A stretch of DNA of 51,710 nt from an uncultured Eubacteriales bacterium (GTDB lineage: Bacteria; Bacillota; Clostridia; Christensenellales; Borkfalkiaceae). The stretch spans positions 1 through 51,710 of the forward strand of contig UQHL01000020.1 in NCBI GenBank assembly GCA_900540805.1. Reading direction: 5' to 3'. The notes under the pieces were generated by a model. The model saw nothing but the letters and a program-made list of their open reading frames with translations. It was not told the origin of the DNA and made no database searches. The translations under genes and the position numbers were made by a program. The stretch's first letter is position 1, and each line of letters begins with the position of its first letter. Positions 1 to 8,319 of the stretch are shown one piece after another.

Positions 1-14
1 AAGTGTTTTTTCTT

Positions 15-33
15 CCCCCAGTAGAACTGGGGG
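15..33. repeat. Short perfect hairpin at left window edge
   Basis: Two 8-base arms, CCCCCAGT and ACTGGGGG, are separated by AGA. The hairpin is followed by T-rich sequence but lies only 15 bases from the window edge. It could be the tail of a terminator or the end of an IS200/IS605-like or other dispersed element. The family is not identified. Confidence 0.45.
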
Positions 34-60
34 TTTATTTTCGCTAAAGCTCCAATAAAA

Positions 61-93
61 AGCTCCCCGCCATGCTTCGGCGGGGAGCTTTTT
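61..93. terminator. Intrinsic terminator (bidirectional)
   Basis: An 11-bp perfect stem, AGCTCCCCGCC with GGCGGGGAGCT, has a 7-base loop. It is preceded by AATAAAA and followed by TTTTT, so it can act on both strands. It sits downstream of the minus-strand AraC gene that ends at 166. Confidence 0.85.
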
Positions 94-165
94 GTCTATA
101 AAACGTTTCGGGCTTTTCCTCATTCACGTCCTCATAAGCATTCACTCGTTCCCCCCTTCATTTAC

Positions 166-969
166 TCAATCGGAATATTCCTCCCATTTATCGTCGGTCG
201 GGTCAAAAGCGAGAAACTGCCTGTACTGCCGATAAAAGGTGGAATAATTGTTGTAGGCGCAGATTTCCGCCGCTTTTGTGGGCGGCACGCCCGATTTGAT
301 CAATTGCTGAGCATACAGTATTTTTTTGCGGTTTATATACTGCGAAACGCCGATCCCGAAAAAATCGCCGAAAGTATGGGAAATCCAGGAAGAACTCACG
401 TAAAATTTTTCGGCGATGACTTGTGCGTTGAGGGGGCTGGTGAGATTTTCGTCGATGAATTTCAAAATATTGTCCAACACGTCGTGTCTTTTTTGCGGCT
501 GTCCGCCCTGATAGGAGGCATATTTCAGATACAGGAGCACGAGATTGATTTCCTGAATCAGCGCGAGTCGGGCGTCCTTTTGCGAAAAGTTTTCCGCCGC
601 CTGCAACAGTCCGTAAAAGATATGGTCGATCGGGCTGTCGGGCGTTTTGGGAATATTGTAAAGCTCCCGATATCCCCCGAGCAGTCCCGAGATGTTTTTC
701 GGGACGATGTCCTCGGGAAAATTGACGATAAACCGCTCGTAAGGGGCGGCGGAGAGCAGCTTGAGATAGTGATAGGTGGCGGGCCTGATAAACAACAGAT
801 CGTTCGGCCGCAGGTGATACACCGAACTGCCGACGACGTAGTCGGCGTCCCCGGCGATAAAATAAAGCATTTCGTATTCGTTGTGCATATGCTGTCTGAA
901 AGTGCTCTGCACGGGATTGGCGTCGTTGCTGTGTGCAAACAAAAGTCCTTTGTCCGATATTTTAGTCAT
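166..969 (-). CDS. AraC/XylS-family transcriptional regulator
   Basis: 267 residues. The N-terminal half (about 1-140) is a cupin-like sensing domain with HMHNEYEMLYF and a LRPNDLLFIRP turn. The C-terminal 100 residues are the paired helix-turn-helix AraC domain (VIAEKFYVSSSWISHTFGDFFG and AAEICAYNNYSTFYRQYRQF). It diverges from the sugar isomerase/dehydrogenase/glucuronate operon starting at 1146 and is its likely local regulator; the inducer is not known. The ATG at 969 has no visible Shine-Dalgarno sequence and lies where the transcription start of the promoter at 976-1004 would be, so the mRNA may be leaderless. The next in-frame Met is at residue 28, which would cut into the cupin. Confidence 0.9.
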   Translation of the reverse strand: MTKISDKGLLFAHSNDANPVQSTFRQHMHNEYEMLYFIAGDADYVVGSSVYHLRPNDLLFIRPATYHYLKLLSAAPYERFIVNFPEDIVPKNISGLLGGYRELYNIPKTPDSPIDHIFYGLLQAAENFSQKDARLALIQEINLVLLYLKYASYQGGQPQKRHDVLDNILKFIDENLTSPLNAQVIAEKFYVSSSWISHTFGDFFGIGVSQYINRKKILYAQQLIKSGVPPTKAAEICAYNNYSTFYRQYRQFLAFDPTDDKWEEYSD

Positions 970-975
970 ATCCGA

Positions 976-1004
976 AGTATATCACAATTTTGCATAAAAT
1001 GCAA
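976..1004 (-). promoter_or_regulatory. Promoter of the AraC gene
   Basis: On the minus strand, TTGCAT (plus coordinates 999-1004) and TATACT (976-981) are 17 bases apart. The expected +1 is about position 969, the first base of the start codon. TGCATAAAATGCA forms an inverted repeat over the -35 element. Confidence 0.65.
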
Positions 1005-1087
1005 TATAAAAGCACAAATTTAATATTTTTCTTTCTTTCGTTGCAGATTTGTGCAGGATTTGCAATATAAGTCTGCGGATTTTGTTA

Positions 1088-1115
1088 TTGCTTTTCCCCC
1101 GATTTGTTGTATAAT
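1088..1115 (+). promoter_or_regulatory. Promoter of the hexuronate/glycoside operon
   Basis: TTGCTT (1088-1093) and TATAAT (1110-1115) have a 16-base spacer, about 30 bases ahead of the first gene. Upstream, at 1043-1068, TTGCAGATT, TGTGCAGGATT and TTGCAATATAA form direct repeats suitable as an AraC operator. The -35 is weak, as expected for an activator-dependent promoter. Confidence 0.6.
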
Positions 1116-1145
1116 AAATACAGAGAAAGACGCGGAGGAAAGAAC

Positions 1146-1994
1146 ATGATCAGATTGAGCGCATTTTCGGACGAGGCGGCGAAAGATCTCGACGGACAAA
1201 TAGAGGCGCTGAAGCGCAACGGCATACCCTATACGGAGCTTAGGAGCGTCGGCGGTAAAAACGTCCGCGAGCTCAGCGTAAAGGAGGCCTGCGAATGTGA
1301 AAAGCGGCTTTCAGACAACGGAATCAAGGTTTGGGCGGTGGGATCTCCCCTCGGAAAAGTGGATATCGATATCGACTTCGTCGCATACCTGGATACGGTA
1401 AAGCATGTCTGTGCGTTGGCAAACGCGCTGGAAACGGACAAGATCCGCATATTCAGTTTTTTCCGCGCCTACGGGGAAAAGAATAAGGTGTTCGATTATC
1501 TCAATAAAATGGCGGAAACGGCCTCGGCGTTCGGCGTGACGTTATATCACGAAAACGAAAAAGAGATTTACGGCGATACGGCGGATCGGGTTCTGGAAAT
1601 CATGTCAAACGTAAAGGGGTTGAAATACGTCTATGACCCCGCCAACTATATTCAGGTGGGCGAGGAGGCGGAAAGGACGCTGGCACTCCTGCACGCAAAA
1701 ACAGATTACTTCCACATCAAGGACGTCGCGGCGGAGACGGGCGAGCTTGTGCCCGCGGGTTACGGCAGCGGCAAAATCGACAAATTGATCGACAAAATCG
1801 AAGGAGATAAGGTGTTGACACTGGAGCCGCACCTCGCTCTGTTCGACGCCTACCGCTCGATAGACGGAGCCGAAATGAAACATAAATTTACCTTTGCAAA
1901 CGGCGGCGAAGCGTTCGACGCGGCGGCAAGGGCCTTAAAAACCTTGCTCGAAAAAGCGGGCTATCGGGAAGAAAAAGGAGAATATGTAAAATGA
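1146..1994 (+). CDS. Sugar isomerase/epimerase-like TIM barrel (xylose isomerase-like fold)
   Basis: 282 residues. The start at 1146 (MIRLSAFSDEA) is chosen because GGAGGAAAGA lies just upstream; a longer frame back to 1104 would begin inside the promoter. Likely divalent-metal ligands of the family are visible: Glu136 in YHENE, Asp164 in YDPANY, His190 in FHIKD and Glu227 in LTLEPH. The gene overlaps the next TIM-barrel gene by ATGA and stands ahead of two Gfo/Idh/MocA dehydrogenases. In known C- and O-glycoside degradation systems (DgpA with DgpBC), such barrels isomerise or eliminate 3-keto sugars. A similar role on a glucuronide or other glycoside is inference; a simple hexose or hexuronate epimerase is the alternative. 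Confidence 0.85.
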   Translation: MIRLSAFSDEAAKDLDGQIEALKRNGIPYTELRSVGGKNVRELSVKEACECEKRLSDNGIKVWAVGSPLGKVDIDIDFVAYLDTVKHVCALANALETDKIRIFSFFRAYGEKNKVFDYLNKMAETASAFGVTLYHENEKEIYGDTADRVLEIMSNVKGLKYVYDPANYIQVGEEAERTLALLHAKTDYFHIKDVAAETGELVPAGYGSGKIDKLIDKIEGDKVLTLEPHLALFDAYRSIDGAEMKHKFTFANGGEAFDAAARALKTLLEKAGYREEKGEYVK

Positions 1995-2764
1995 AAGCGG
2001 GGCTCAATTTGTTTTCGGTAAGAGGAATGATACGGACGGAGGAGGATTTTCTTTCCACCGCGATAAAGCTGCGGGAAGCGGGGTATTCCTATCTCCAATA
2101 TTCGGGCGCGGCGTTCGATGCGGAACGCATTAAGCGGGTCAGCGAGCGCAGCGGCCTGCCCGTCCTTCTCACCCACGTGCCCATGGAGAGGATACTTGCC
2201 GATACGGAAAAGCTGATGGAGGAGCACGCGCTTTTCGGCTGTAAAAACATCGGGCTGGGAATGATGCCGCTCAAGATACTGACGGACGAGAATGCGTGCA
2301 AGGAAACGATCGGTGCGCTCGAGCGCGCGGCGGAAAAAATGGAGGAGAACGGCTTTAAGTTTTTCTATCATCACCATCATTTCGAGTTTTCGAAGTTTTC
2401 GGACGGCGAGACGGTGTTCGGCTATATGCTGAAGCAGGCGAAGCATATCAATTTTACGGCGGACACGTATTGGCTTCAATACGGCGGCGCGGCGCTTCCC
2501 TCCTTTTTCGACCGGCTGGCGGGGCGCATGGACTGCGTACACCTCAAGGATTACCGTATCGGCAGAGACAAGGAGGACGCTCTCAAGCTCCGTCCGGAAT
2601 TTGCTCCCGTCGGGGACGGCCTGCTCGATTTCAAAACGCTCGTCGAAAAAATGAAGGCGCTGGGCGCAAAGTATTATTTTGTCGAACAGGACGACGCGGA
2701 AACCTATCCCGATCCGCTCGCGCAGGTAGGGCGCAGTATCGGCTATATCGGCAGGGAGTTATAA
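1991..2764 (+). CDS. Second sugar isomerase/epimerase-like TIM barrel
   Basis: 257 residues, starting in the ATGA overlap with the preceding gene and preceded by GAAAAAGGAG. The metal-site pattern is Glu122 in HHHHFEF, Asp148 in FTADTYW, His174 in VHLKDY and Glu222 in YFVEQDD. It is clearly the same fold as its neighbour but divergent, so the two are not a recent duplication. The order TIM barrel, TIM barrel, dehydrogenase, dehydrogenase, with tight overlaps, suggests the four products act on one substrate. Substrate unknown; a 3-keto-glycoside epimerase/lyase role is inferred from context. Confidence 0.85.
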   Translation: MKAGLNLFSVRGMIRTEEDFLSTAIKLREAGYSYLQYSGAAFDAERIKRVSERSGLPVLLTHVPMERILADTEKLMEEHALFGCKNIGLGMMPLKILTDENACKETIGALERAAEKMEENGFKFFYHHHHFEFSKFSDGETVFGYMLKQAKHINFTADTYWLQYGGAALPSFFDRLAGRMDCVHLKDYRIGRDKEDALKLRPEFAPVGDGLLDFKTLVEKMKALGAKYYFVEQDDAETYPDPLAQVGRSIGYIGREL

Positions 2765-2776
2765 GGAGAAAAGAAA

Positions 2777-3961
2777 ATGAAAAAGATACGCTTCGGGATC
2801 ATCGGTTTAGGCAACCAGGGCTCTACGTACGTACTCAAATTGTTTGACGAGGGAAAGATCGAAAACGGTTGCGTGTCGGCCATGTGCGATATCAATCCCG
2901 CGAAGATAGAACGGATAAAGTCGAAAACGACCAATTCCTCCGCGCGTTATTTCATCGATTATAAAGAAATGTTAGGCAGCGGATTGTGCGACGCGGTGCT
3001 GGTGGAAACGCCGCATTATCTGCACCCCGAAATGGCGGAGGAATGTCTGAAACGGAACATTCACGTCATCTGCGAGAAGCCCGCGGGGGTATATACGGCG
3101 CAGGTAAAGGAAATGAACGCGGCGGCGGAAAAAAGCGAAGCGAAGTTCGCCGTGATGTTCAACCAGCGCACCGATTGCGTCTATCGCAAAATGCGCGAGA
3201 TCATCGCCGCGGGCGGGATCGGGAGGCTGCAGCGCGTCACCTGGATCATCACCGATTGGTACCGTTCGCAGTTCTATTACGATACGGGCAGCTGGCGCGC
3301 CACGTGGGCGGGCGAGGGCGGCGGCGTGCTCATCAATCAATGCCCGCACCAGCTCGATCTCATCGGCTGGGTGGTGGGGCAGATGCCCAAAAAGGTGCGG
3401 GGGTTCTGCCATTACGGAAAATGGCACGACATCGAGGTGGAGGACGACGTGACGGCGTATCTGGAATACGAAAACGGCGCGACGGGCGTGTTTGTCACCA
3501 CGACGGGCGAAACGCCGGGCACCAATCGTTTCGAGGTATCGGGCACGGGCGGAAAACTGCTCTGCGAGGGCGGCGCGCTGAAATGGTATAAAAACGCGAG
3601 CGACAGCGCGGCGTTTTCGCTGGAGACGAAGGAGTTTTTCGGCCGCCCGAAATGCGAGTGCGTCGCGGTGGAAACGGACGGAAAAAATCCTCAGCACGCA
3701 GGGATAATCAACAATTTCGCCAATGCGCTTTTGGGCAAGGAAGACTTTTTTGTGGACGGCAGGGAAGGGTTGAACGGCGTGGAACTGATGAACGCCATCG
3801 AGCTTTCCGGCTGGCAGGGCGGGCGCGAGGTGACGCTTCCCGTCGATGAGGAGCTTTATCTGGCGGAGCTGAACAAACGCCGCGCGGCTTCGAGATTAAA
3901 AACCGCAGACGACGGCGCGGTAGCCGATACGCTGGGCAGTTACGGGAGCAAGGAAAAATGA
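2777..3961 (+). CDS. Gfo/Idh/MocA-family NAD(P)-dependent sugar dehydrogenase
   Basis: 394 residues. The Rossmann domain opens with GIIGLGNQG (7-15). The family EKP motif is Glu100-Lys101-Pro102, and the substrate-domain motif GGGVLINQCPHQLD places catalytic His at 191. A tryptophan-rich stretch before it (ITDWYRSQFYYDTGSW) resembles glycoside C3-oxidising members such as DgpA, but the substrate cannot be read from sequence. It overlaps the next dehydrogenase by 4 bases (ATGA) and is preceded by AAGGAGAAAAG. Likely role: reversible oxidation of a sugar hydroxyl in a glycoside, feeding the TIM-barrel partners. Confidence 0.88.
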   Translation: MKKIRFGIIGLGNQGSTYVLKLFDEGKIENGCVSAMCDINPAKIERIKSKTTNSSARYFIDYKEMLGSGLCDAVLVETPHYLHPEMAEECLKRNIHVICEKPAGVYTAQVKEMNAAAEKSEAKFAVMFNQRTDCVYRKMREIIAAGGIGRLQRVTWIITDWYRSQFYYDTGSWRATWAGEGGGVLINQCPHQLDLIGWVVGQMPKKVRGFCHYGKWHDIEVEDDVTAYLEYENGATGVFVTTTGETPGTNRFEVSGTGGKLLCEGGALKWYKNASDSAAFSLETKEFFGRPKCECVAVETDGKNPQHAGIINNFANALLGKEDFFVDGREGLNGVELMNAIELSGWQGGREVTLPVDEELYLAELNKRRAASRLKTADDGAVADTLGSYGSKEK

Positions 3962-4914
3962 GGGCGGCGATCGTCGGGTTGGGCGTCATCGGACGTGTTC
4001 ACGCCGAAGTTTTGCGCGCGCAGGGCGAAACGCTTTGCGCCGTCTGCGATACGGACGCGGAGAAGCTGAAGGATTTTTCCGCCGCGAAATATGGCGATTA
4101 TCTGCGCCTGCTGGACGAGGAGAGGCCCGACGTCGTGCACGTCTGCACGCCCCATTACCTGCATGCCGATATGGTGACGGAGGCGCTGAAACGCAATATC
4201 GACGTGCTCTGCGAAAAGCCGCTGTGCATTTCGGAAAAAGACATTCCCCGTATTCTCGAAGCGGAAAAGCATTCGGCGGCTAGGCTCGGCGTATGCCACC
4301 AAAACCGTTACAACGCGGCGAACGCTTTCGTCAAAGAATATCTGAAAGATAAGCAGGTGCGGGGCGCTTACGCGACTGTGGTATGGCGCCGCGACGCGGC
4401 GTATTATGCGTCGGGAGATTGGCGCGGAAGGCGGGCAACCGAGGGCGGCGGCGTGCTTATCAATCAAGCCCTGCATACGCTGGATCTGCTTCAGTGGCTG
4501 GTCGGAGAGCCCGAATACGTCGCGGCAAACGTTTCCAATCTCACGCTTTCGGACGTCATCGAGGTGGAGGACACCGCGGCGGCGATCTTTTCGGGCGGGG
4601 CGGAATTTTCCCTTTTCGCCACGGTGGGAAGCGCGGCGGATTTTCCCGTTTCCGTCGTATTGCGCACCGACGCGGAGACGATAACCCTGCTTCCCGATAC
4701 CGTGCTGATAAACGGGAAAATTGAGGAGTTTCAAAGAGACGGCCGCGCGTACGGCAAGGGCTGCTACGGCACGGGACACGAAAAACTGATTGCGGATTTT
4801 TACGACTGCATGAGGACGGGACGGCATTTTATGCTCGACGGCGCGGAGGGCGCAAAGGTTGTGAAGCTCATTCTCGCCGCCTATGCGAGCGGAGGAAAAA
4901 GGATAAAAATATGA
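3958..4914 (+). CDS. Gfo/Idh/MocA-family dehydrogenase (second of pair)
   Basis: 318 residues. N-terminal AAIVGLGVIG nucleotide-binding motif; EKP at 86-88; GGGVLINQALHTLD with catalytic His at 173. It is shorter than the upstream paralogue and lacks its C-terminal extension. It starts in an ATGA overlap and ends in another ATGA overlap with uxaC, which ties the dehydrogenases to glucuronate catabolism. One dehydrogenase may oxidise the glycoside and the other reduce the freed 3-keto sugar, as in known oxidoreductive pathways; this assignment is inference. Confidence 0.87.
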   Translation: MRAAIVGLGVIGRVHAEVLRAQGETLCAVCDTDAEKLKDFSAAKYGDYLRLLDEERPDVVHVCTPHYLHADMVTEALKRNIDVLCEKPLCISEKDIPRILEAEKHSAARLGVCHQNRYNAANAFVKEYLKDKQVRGAYATVVWRRDAAYYASGDWRGRRATEGGGVLINQALHTLDLLQWLVGEPEYVAANVSNLTLSDVIEVEDTAAAIFSGGAEFSLFATVGSAADFPVSVVLRTDAETITLLPDTVLINGKIEEFQRDGRAYGKGCYGTGHEKLIADFYDCMRTGRHFMLDGAEGAKVVKLILAAYASGGKRIKI

Positions 4915-6239
4915 AAGAATTTTTCGGCGACGACGTATTATTGAACGGAAGGGCGGCACAGGAGATATATGAAGAAGTAAAAAATCTGCCGATTATTGAT
5001 TATCATTGTCATTTAGACCAAAAAAAGATAATTTCCGACGCGAAATTTTCGGATATCGGCGAGCTGTGGCTTTCAGGAGATCATTATAAATGGCGCGCGA
5101 TGCGGCTGTGCGGCGTCGATGAGAAATATATCACGGGAAATGCGGATTATCGGGAGAAATTTTTGAAATATGCGCAGATTTTGCCTCGGTTGGCCGGAAA
5201 TCCTCTGTATTATTGGACGCATTTGGAGCTGAAACAGATTTTTGAAATCAAAAATCCTCTGAATGCGGAAAATGCGGAAAAAATTTATGAGCAGGCAAAC
5301 GAAAAGCTGAAAAATATTTCGGTGAGGGACTTGCTGAAAAAATATAAAGTGGAATACATAGCGACCACGGACGACCCGTGCGACGACTTAAACGACCATG
5401 GCAGGGTTGCGACGACGGAGGTTTGCCCCACCTTTCGGCCCGATAGGGTTTTTACGCTTGAAAAGGAATATCTCGATAAATTGGGCAAGGCGGCGGGGAT
5501 AAAAACAGAGACGCTGGACGGCCTTTTATGCGCGCTTTTAAGTAGGCTGGACTTCTTTGTTTCAAAGGGCTGCAGGCTATCAGACCACGGCTTTGAGAGA
5601 TTTAGCGAAAACTACGCGGATTACGAAGAGGCAAAAGAGCTTTTTAAGTGCCGTGAAACCCTTACGCCGAAAGGGAAAGACGCTCTTTGCGGATTCTTGC
5701 TCGTATTTTTGGCGAAAGAGTATAAAAAACGCGGTATGATCATGCAGCTTCATTTTTCCGTCATCCGCAACAATAATTTCGAGATGTATAAAAAATGCGG
5801 CGCGGATTCGGGCTTCGATTTGATCGGGGATCGGCAGTCCGTCAAGGACGTCGTAAAATTTTTCAATCAAGTCCGCGACGACGAACGCCCCGAAACGGTG
5901 CTTTATACCCTAAACGACGGAAATCTGTCGGCGTTGGCCGCGGCGACGGGCGCGTTCCGTCACGTGCGCATGGGGGCCGCGTGGTGGTTCAACGACACCG
6001 TGCAGGGCATACGACGCAATCTGGAAAGAATAGCCGAATATTCCTGCCTCGGCACTTCGTTCGGCATGCTGACGGACAGCCGCAGTTTTTCTTCCTATGC
6101 GCGTTTCGATTTTTTCCGCCGTATTTTGTCGGACTATCTGGGCGGACTGGTCGATAGGGGCGAATACGACAAAGCCGCGGCGAAAGAAACGGCGAAAAAT
6201 ATCTGCTATTTCAATATAAAAAGAGCTTTGGGCTTATGA
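4911..6239 (+). CDS. uxaC: Glucuronate isomerase
   Basis: 442 residues, close to the usual family length of about 465. It interconverts D-glucuronate and D-fructuronate (or galacturonate and tagaturonate), the first step of the hexuronate pathway in the cytoplasm. The amidohydrolase-type metal motif HxH is at His32 and His34 (IIDYHCHLD), followed by family blocks ATTDDPCDDL, MIMQLHFSVIRNNN, GDRQSVKDVVKFF and MGAAWWFNDTVQGI. The start is the ATG in ATGA overlap with the upstream dehydrogenase, with GGAGGAAAAAGG ahead. The first 700 bases look more AT-rich than the flanking genes. Its stop codon TGA lies in the first unit of the repeat that separates it from uxuA. Confidence 0.93.
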   Translation: MKEFFGDDVLLNGRAAQEIYEEVKNLPIIDYHCHLDQKKIISDAKFSDIGELWLSGDHYKWRAMRLCGVDEKYITGNADYREKFLKYAQILPRLAGNPLYYWTHLELKQIFEIKNPLNAENAEKIYEQANEKLKNISVRDLLKKYKVEYIATTDDPCDDLNDHGRVATTEVCPTFRPDRVFTLEKEYLDKLGKAAGIKTETLDGLLCALLSRLDFFVSKGCRLSDHGFERFSENYADYEEAKELFKCRETLTPKGKDALCGFLLVFLAKEYKKRGMIMQLHFSVIRNNNFEMYKKCGADSGFDLIGDRQSVKDVVKFFNQVRDDERPETVLYTLNDGNLSALAAATGAFRHVRMGAAWWFNDTVQGIRRNLERIAEYSCLGTSFGMLTDSRSFSSYARFDFFRRILSDYLGGLVDRGEYDKAAAKETAKNICYFNIKRALGL

Positions 6240-6460
6240 GACGACGTTTTGACGAAAAAAGCAAAGAATTGCGAGATAAAAGACGTCTGGATTTATAAAA
6301 AAGGAAAGAATTGCGCGACGAAAGAAGCCTTGGATTTATAAAAATGACGTTTTGCAATAATATTGCGACATTAAATCGGCTTTGGGCTTATGAAAATAAA
6401 ATTTTGACGGAAAAGGCAAATATTACGGGACAAAAGGAGTTTGGGCTTATGAAAATGACG
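6228..6460 (+). repeat. Degenerate tandem expansion of the uxaC-uxuA junction
   Basis: The motif TTGGGCTTATGA, which contains the uxaC stop and an ATG, occurs at the end of uxaC (ATG at 6236), again at 6390, and at the true uxuA start (6449). Decayed forms, TGGATTTATAAAA, lie near 6295 and 6338. Spacings are about 59, 43, 52 and 59 bases. Fragments such as ATGACGTTT recur after the motif. This fits an ancestral ATGA overlap that was duplicated several times and then eroded. Confidence 0.65.
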
Positions 6461-7480
6461 TTTCGCTGGTATGGGGAAGGGGACAGCATTCCTTTATCCT
6501 ACATCAGACAGATCCCCGGCATGAGCGGCGTGGTGACGGCCGTATATGACGTGCCCGTGGGCGAAGTATGGGCGGAGGACAAGATTGCGCGGCTTAAACG
6601 GCTTTGCGACGGCGCGGGGCTGGAAATGGAAGTGATTGAGAGCGTGCCCGTTCACGAGGACATCAAACAGGGCAAGCCGACGCGGGATAAACTGATCGAA
6701 AACTACGCGCAAACGATACGCAACCTCGGCAAATACGGGGTAAAATGTATCTGCTATAATTTTATGCCCGTGTTCGATTGGCTCCGTACCGACCTGAAGC
6801 GGAAAAATGCGGACGGGAGCACGTCGCTGTGCTACTGCCACGATACGCTGTTAAAGCTGGACCCGAAAAATCTGCACCTGCCGGGCTGGGACGAAAGCTA
6901 TACGACGGAGGAGCTGAACGGGCTTTTGGAGGAATACAGAGAGATTACGCACGAAAAACTGTTTGACAATCTCGTGTATTTTCTTAACGGGATTATGCCC
7001 GCGTGCGAGGATGCGGGGATCAATATGGCGATTCACCCCGACGATCCGCCGTGGGATATGTTCGGGCTGCCGCGGATCGTCACGGGCGGGGAAAGCTATA
7101 AAAAGATGATCGAGGCGGTACCGAGCCGCCGCAACGGGTTTACGTTTTGTACGGGGAGCCTGGGCGCGGAGCGCGGGAACGACCTCAAAGAGCTGGCGGC
7201 CGCGTATGCGGACAGAATTTATTTCGCGCATCTGCGGCAGCTGAAATACGAGGGCGAAAGGGATTTTGCGGAAGCGGGGCACCTGACGGGCGCGGGCGAT
7301 TTGGATATCTACGGTATCGTAAAAGCGCTTATAGAGAACGGCTTTAGAGGGTATGTGCGGCCCGACCACGGACGAAACATCTGGGGCGAGGACGGAAAAC
7401 CCGGGTACGGGCTTTACGACCGCGCGCTGGGCGCGGCGTATCTCAACGGATTGTTTGAAGCGATAGAAAAGGGGGTATAA
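6449..7480 (+). CDS. uxuA: Mannonate dehydratase
   Basis: 343 residues when started at 6449 (MKMTFRWYGEGDSIPL), the usual UxuA N-terminus, with AAAGGAG 11 bases upstream. The reading frame stays open back to 6311, but that extension lies in the junction repeat. UxuA dehydrates D-mannonate to 2-keto-3-deoxygluconate with Mn2+ or Fe2+. Family blocks seen: VYDVPVGEVW, CYNFMPVFDWLRTD, MAIHPDDPPW, GFTFCTGSLGA, YFAHLRQLK and the C-terminal YVRPDHGRNIWGE. It follows uxaC after the 209-base repeat zone and precedes the fructuronate reductase by 4 bases. Confidence 0.95.
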   Translation: MKMTFRWYGEGDSIPLSYIRQIPGMSGVVTAVYDVPVGEVWAEDKIARLKRLCDGAGLEMEVIESVPVHEDIKQGKPTRDKLIENYAQTIRNLGKYGVKCICYNFMPVFDWLRTDLKRKNADGSTSLCYCHDTLLKLDPKNLHLPGWDESYTTEELNGLLEEYREITHEKLFDNLVYFLNGIMPACEDAGINMAIHPDDPPWDMFGLPRIVTGGESYKKMIEAVPSRRNGFTFCTGSLGAERGNDLKELAAAYADRIYFAHLRQLKYEGERDFAEAGHLTGAGDLDIYGIVKALIENGFRGYVRPDHGRNIWGEDGKPGYGLYDRALGAAYLNGLFEAIEKGV

Positions 7481-7484
7481 AAAA

Positions 7485-8315
7485 ATGAAATTACCGTTTT
7501 ATGTAGATCTGACGGGCAAGGTGGCGGCGATCACGGGCGCGGGCGGCGTGATTTGCAGCGAATTTGCGCGCGCGCTGGCGGCGTGCGGCGCGAAGGTGGC
7601 GCTTTTGGATATCAACGAGGAGCGCGCGGCGGCCTACGCGGCGGAGATCGGTGAAAACGCGATTGCCGTCAGATGCAACTGCCTCGATAAGAAAAATATC
7701 GAGGAGGCGAAAAAGCTTATCGGCGCAAAATGGGGCAAGGTGAACCTTTTGATCAACGGCGCGGGCGGAAACAAGCCGAGCGCGACATGCGACAACGAGA
7801 CGATGACGCCCGAGCTTGGGGGCGTGAAGGATTTCTTTGCCCTGGAGGAAAGCGGATTGAAGTTTGTTTTCGATATCAACATCACCTCCGCATTTTTGGT
7901 GACCCAGGTATTTGCCGAGGACATGGTGAAAACGGGCGGAAACATCATCAACATTTCCTCTATGAACGCCTATCGCCCCCTGACGAAAATCCCCGCCTAC
8001 AGCGCGGCGAAAGCGGGGGTGAGCAATTTTACGCAGTGGCTGGCCGTGCATTTCGCGCCCTGCAACATTCGCTGCAACGCCATGGCCCCGGGATTTTTCG
8101 TGACCAATCAGAACAGGGCGCTTCTCTATAACGAGGACGGAAGCGCAACGGCGCGCACGGGGAAAATTCTGGCGGCGACGCCGATGAAAAAGTTTGGGGA
8201 GATTTCCGATTTGACGGGGTGCCTTTTGTGGCTGGCCGACGACAAGGCGAGCGGGTTTGTGACGGGCACGGTCATCCCCATCGACGGCGGCTTTTCCGCG
8301 TATTCGGGGGTGTGA
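7485..8315 (+). CDS. SDR-family D-mannonate oxidoreductase (fructuronate reductase)
   Basis: 276 residues, short-chain dehydrogenase/reductase. The cofactor motif ITGAGGVIC is at 16-24, NGAGG at 91-95, and the catalytic Ser159, Tyr172 and Lys176 lie in NISSMNAYRPLTKIPAYSAAK. The C-terminus IPIDGGFSAYSGV is typical of the YjmF-like mannonate oxidoreductases that replace the long-chain UxuB in many Firmicutes. It reduces D-fructuronate to D-mannonate, linking UxaC and UxuA. The AAAAGGGGG just ahead of the start is the likely ribosome binding site. Its stop region (GTGTGAAGCC) seems to be the source of the repeat in the next gene. Confidence 0.9.
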   Translation: MKLPFYVDLTGKVAAITGAGGVICSEFARALAACGAKVALLDINEERAAAYAAEIGENAIAVRCNCLDKKNIEEAKKLIGAKWGKVNLLINGAGGNKPSATCDNETMTPELGGVKDFFALEESGLKFVFDINITSAFLVTQVFAEDMVKTGGNIINISSMNAYRPLTKIPAYSAAKAGVSNFTQWLAVHFAPCNIRCNAMAPGFFVTNQNRALLYNEDGSATARTGKILAATPMKKFGEISDLTGCLLWLADDKASGFVTGTVIPIDGGFSAYSGV

Positions 8316-8319
8316 AGCC

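Noticed and set aside
1104..1145. Earlier start of the first TIM-barrel gene
   Set aside because: It would put the start inside the -10 region; GGAGGAAAGA directs initiation to 1146.
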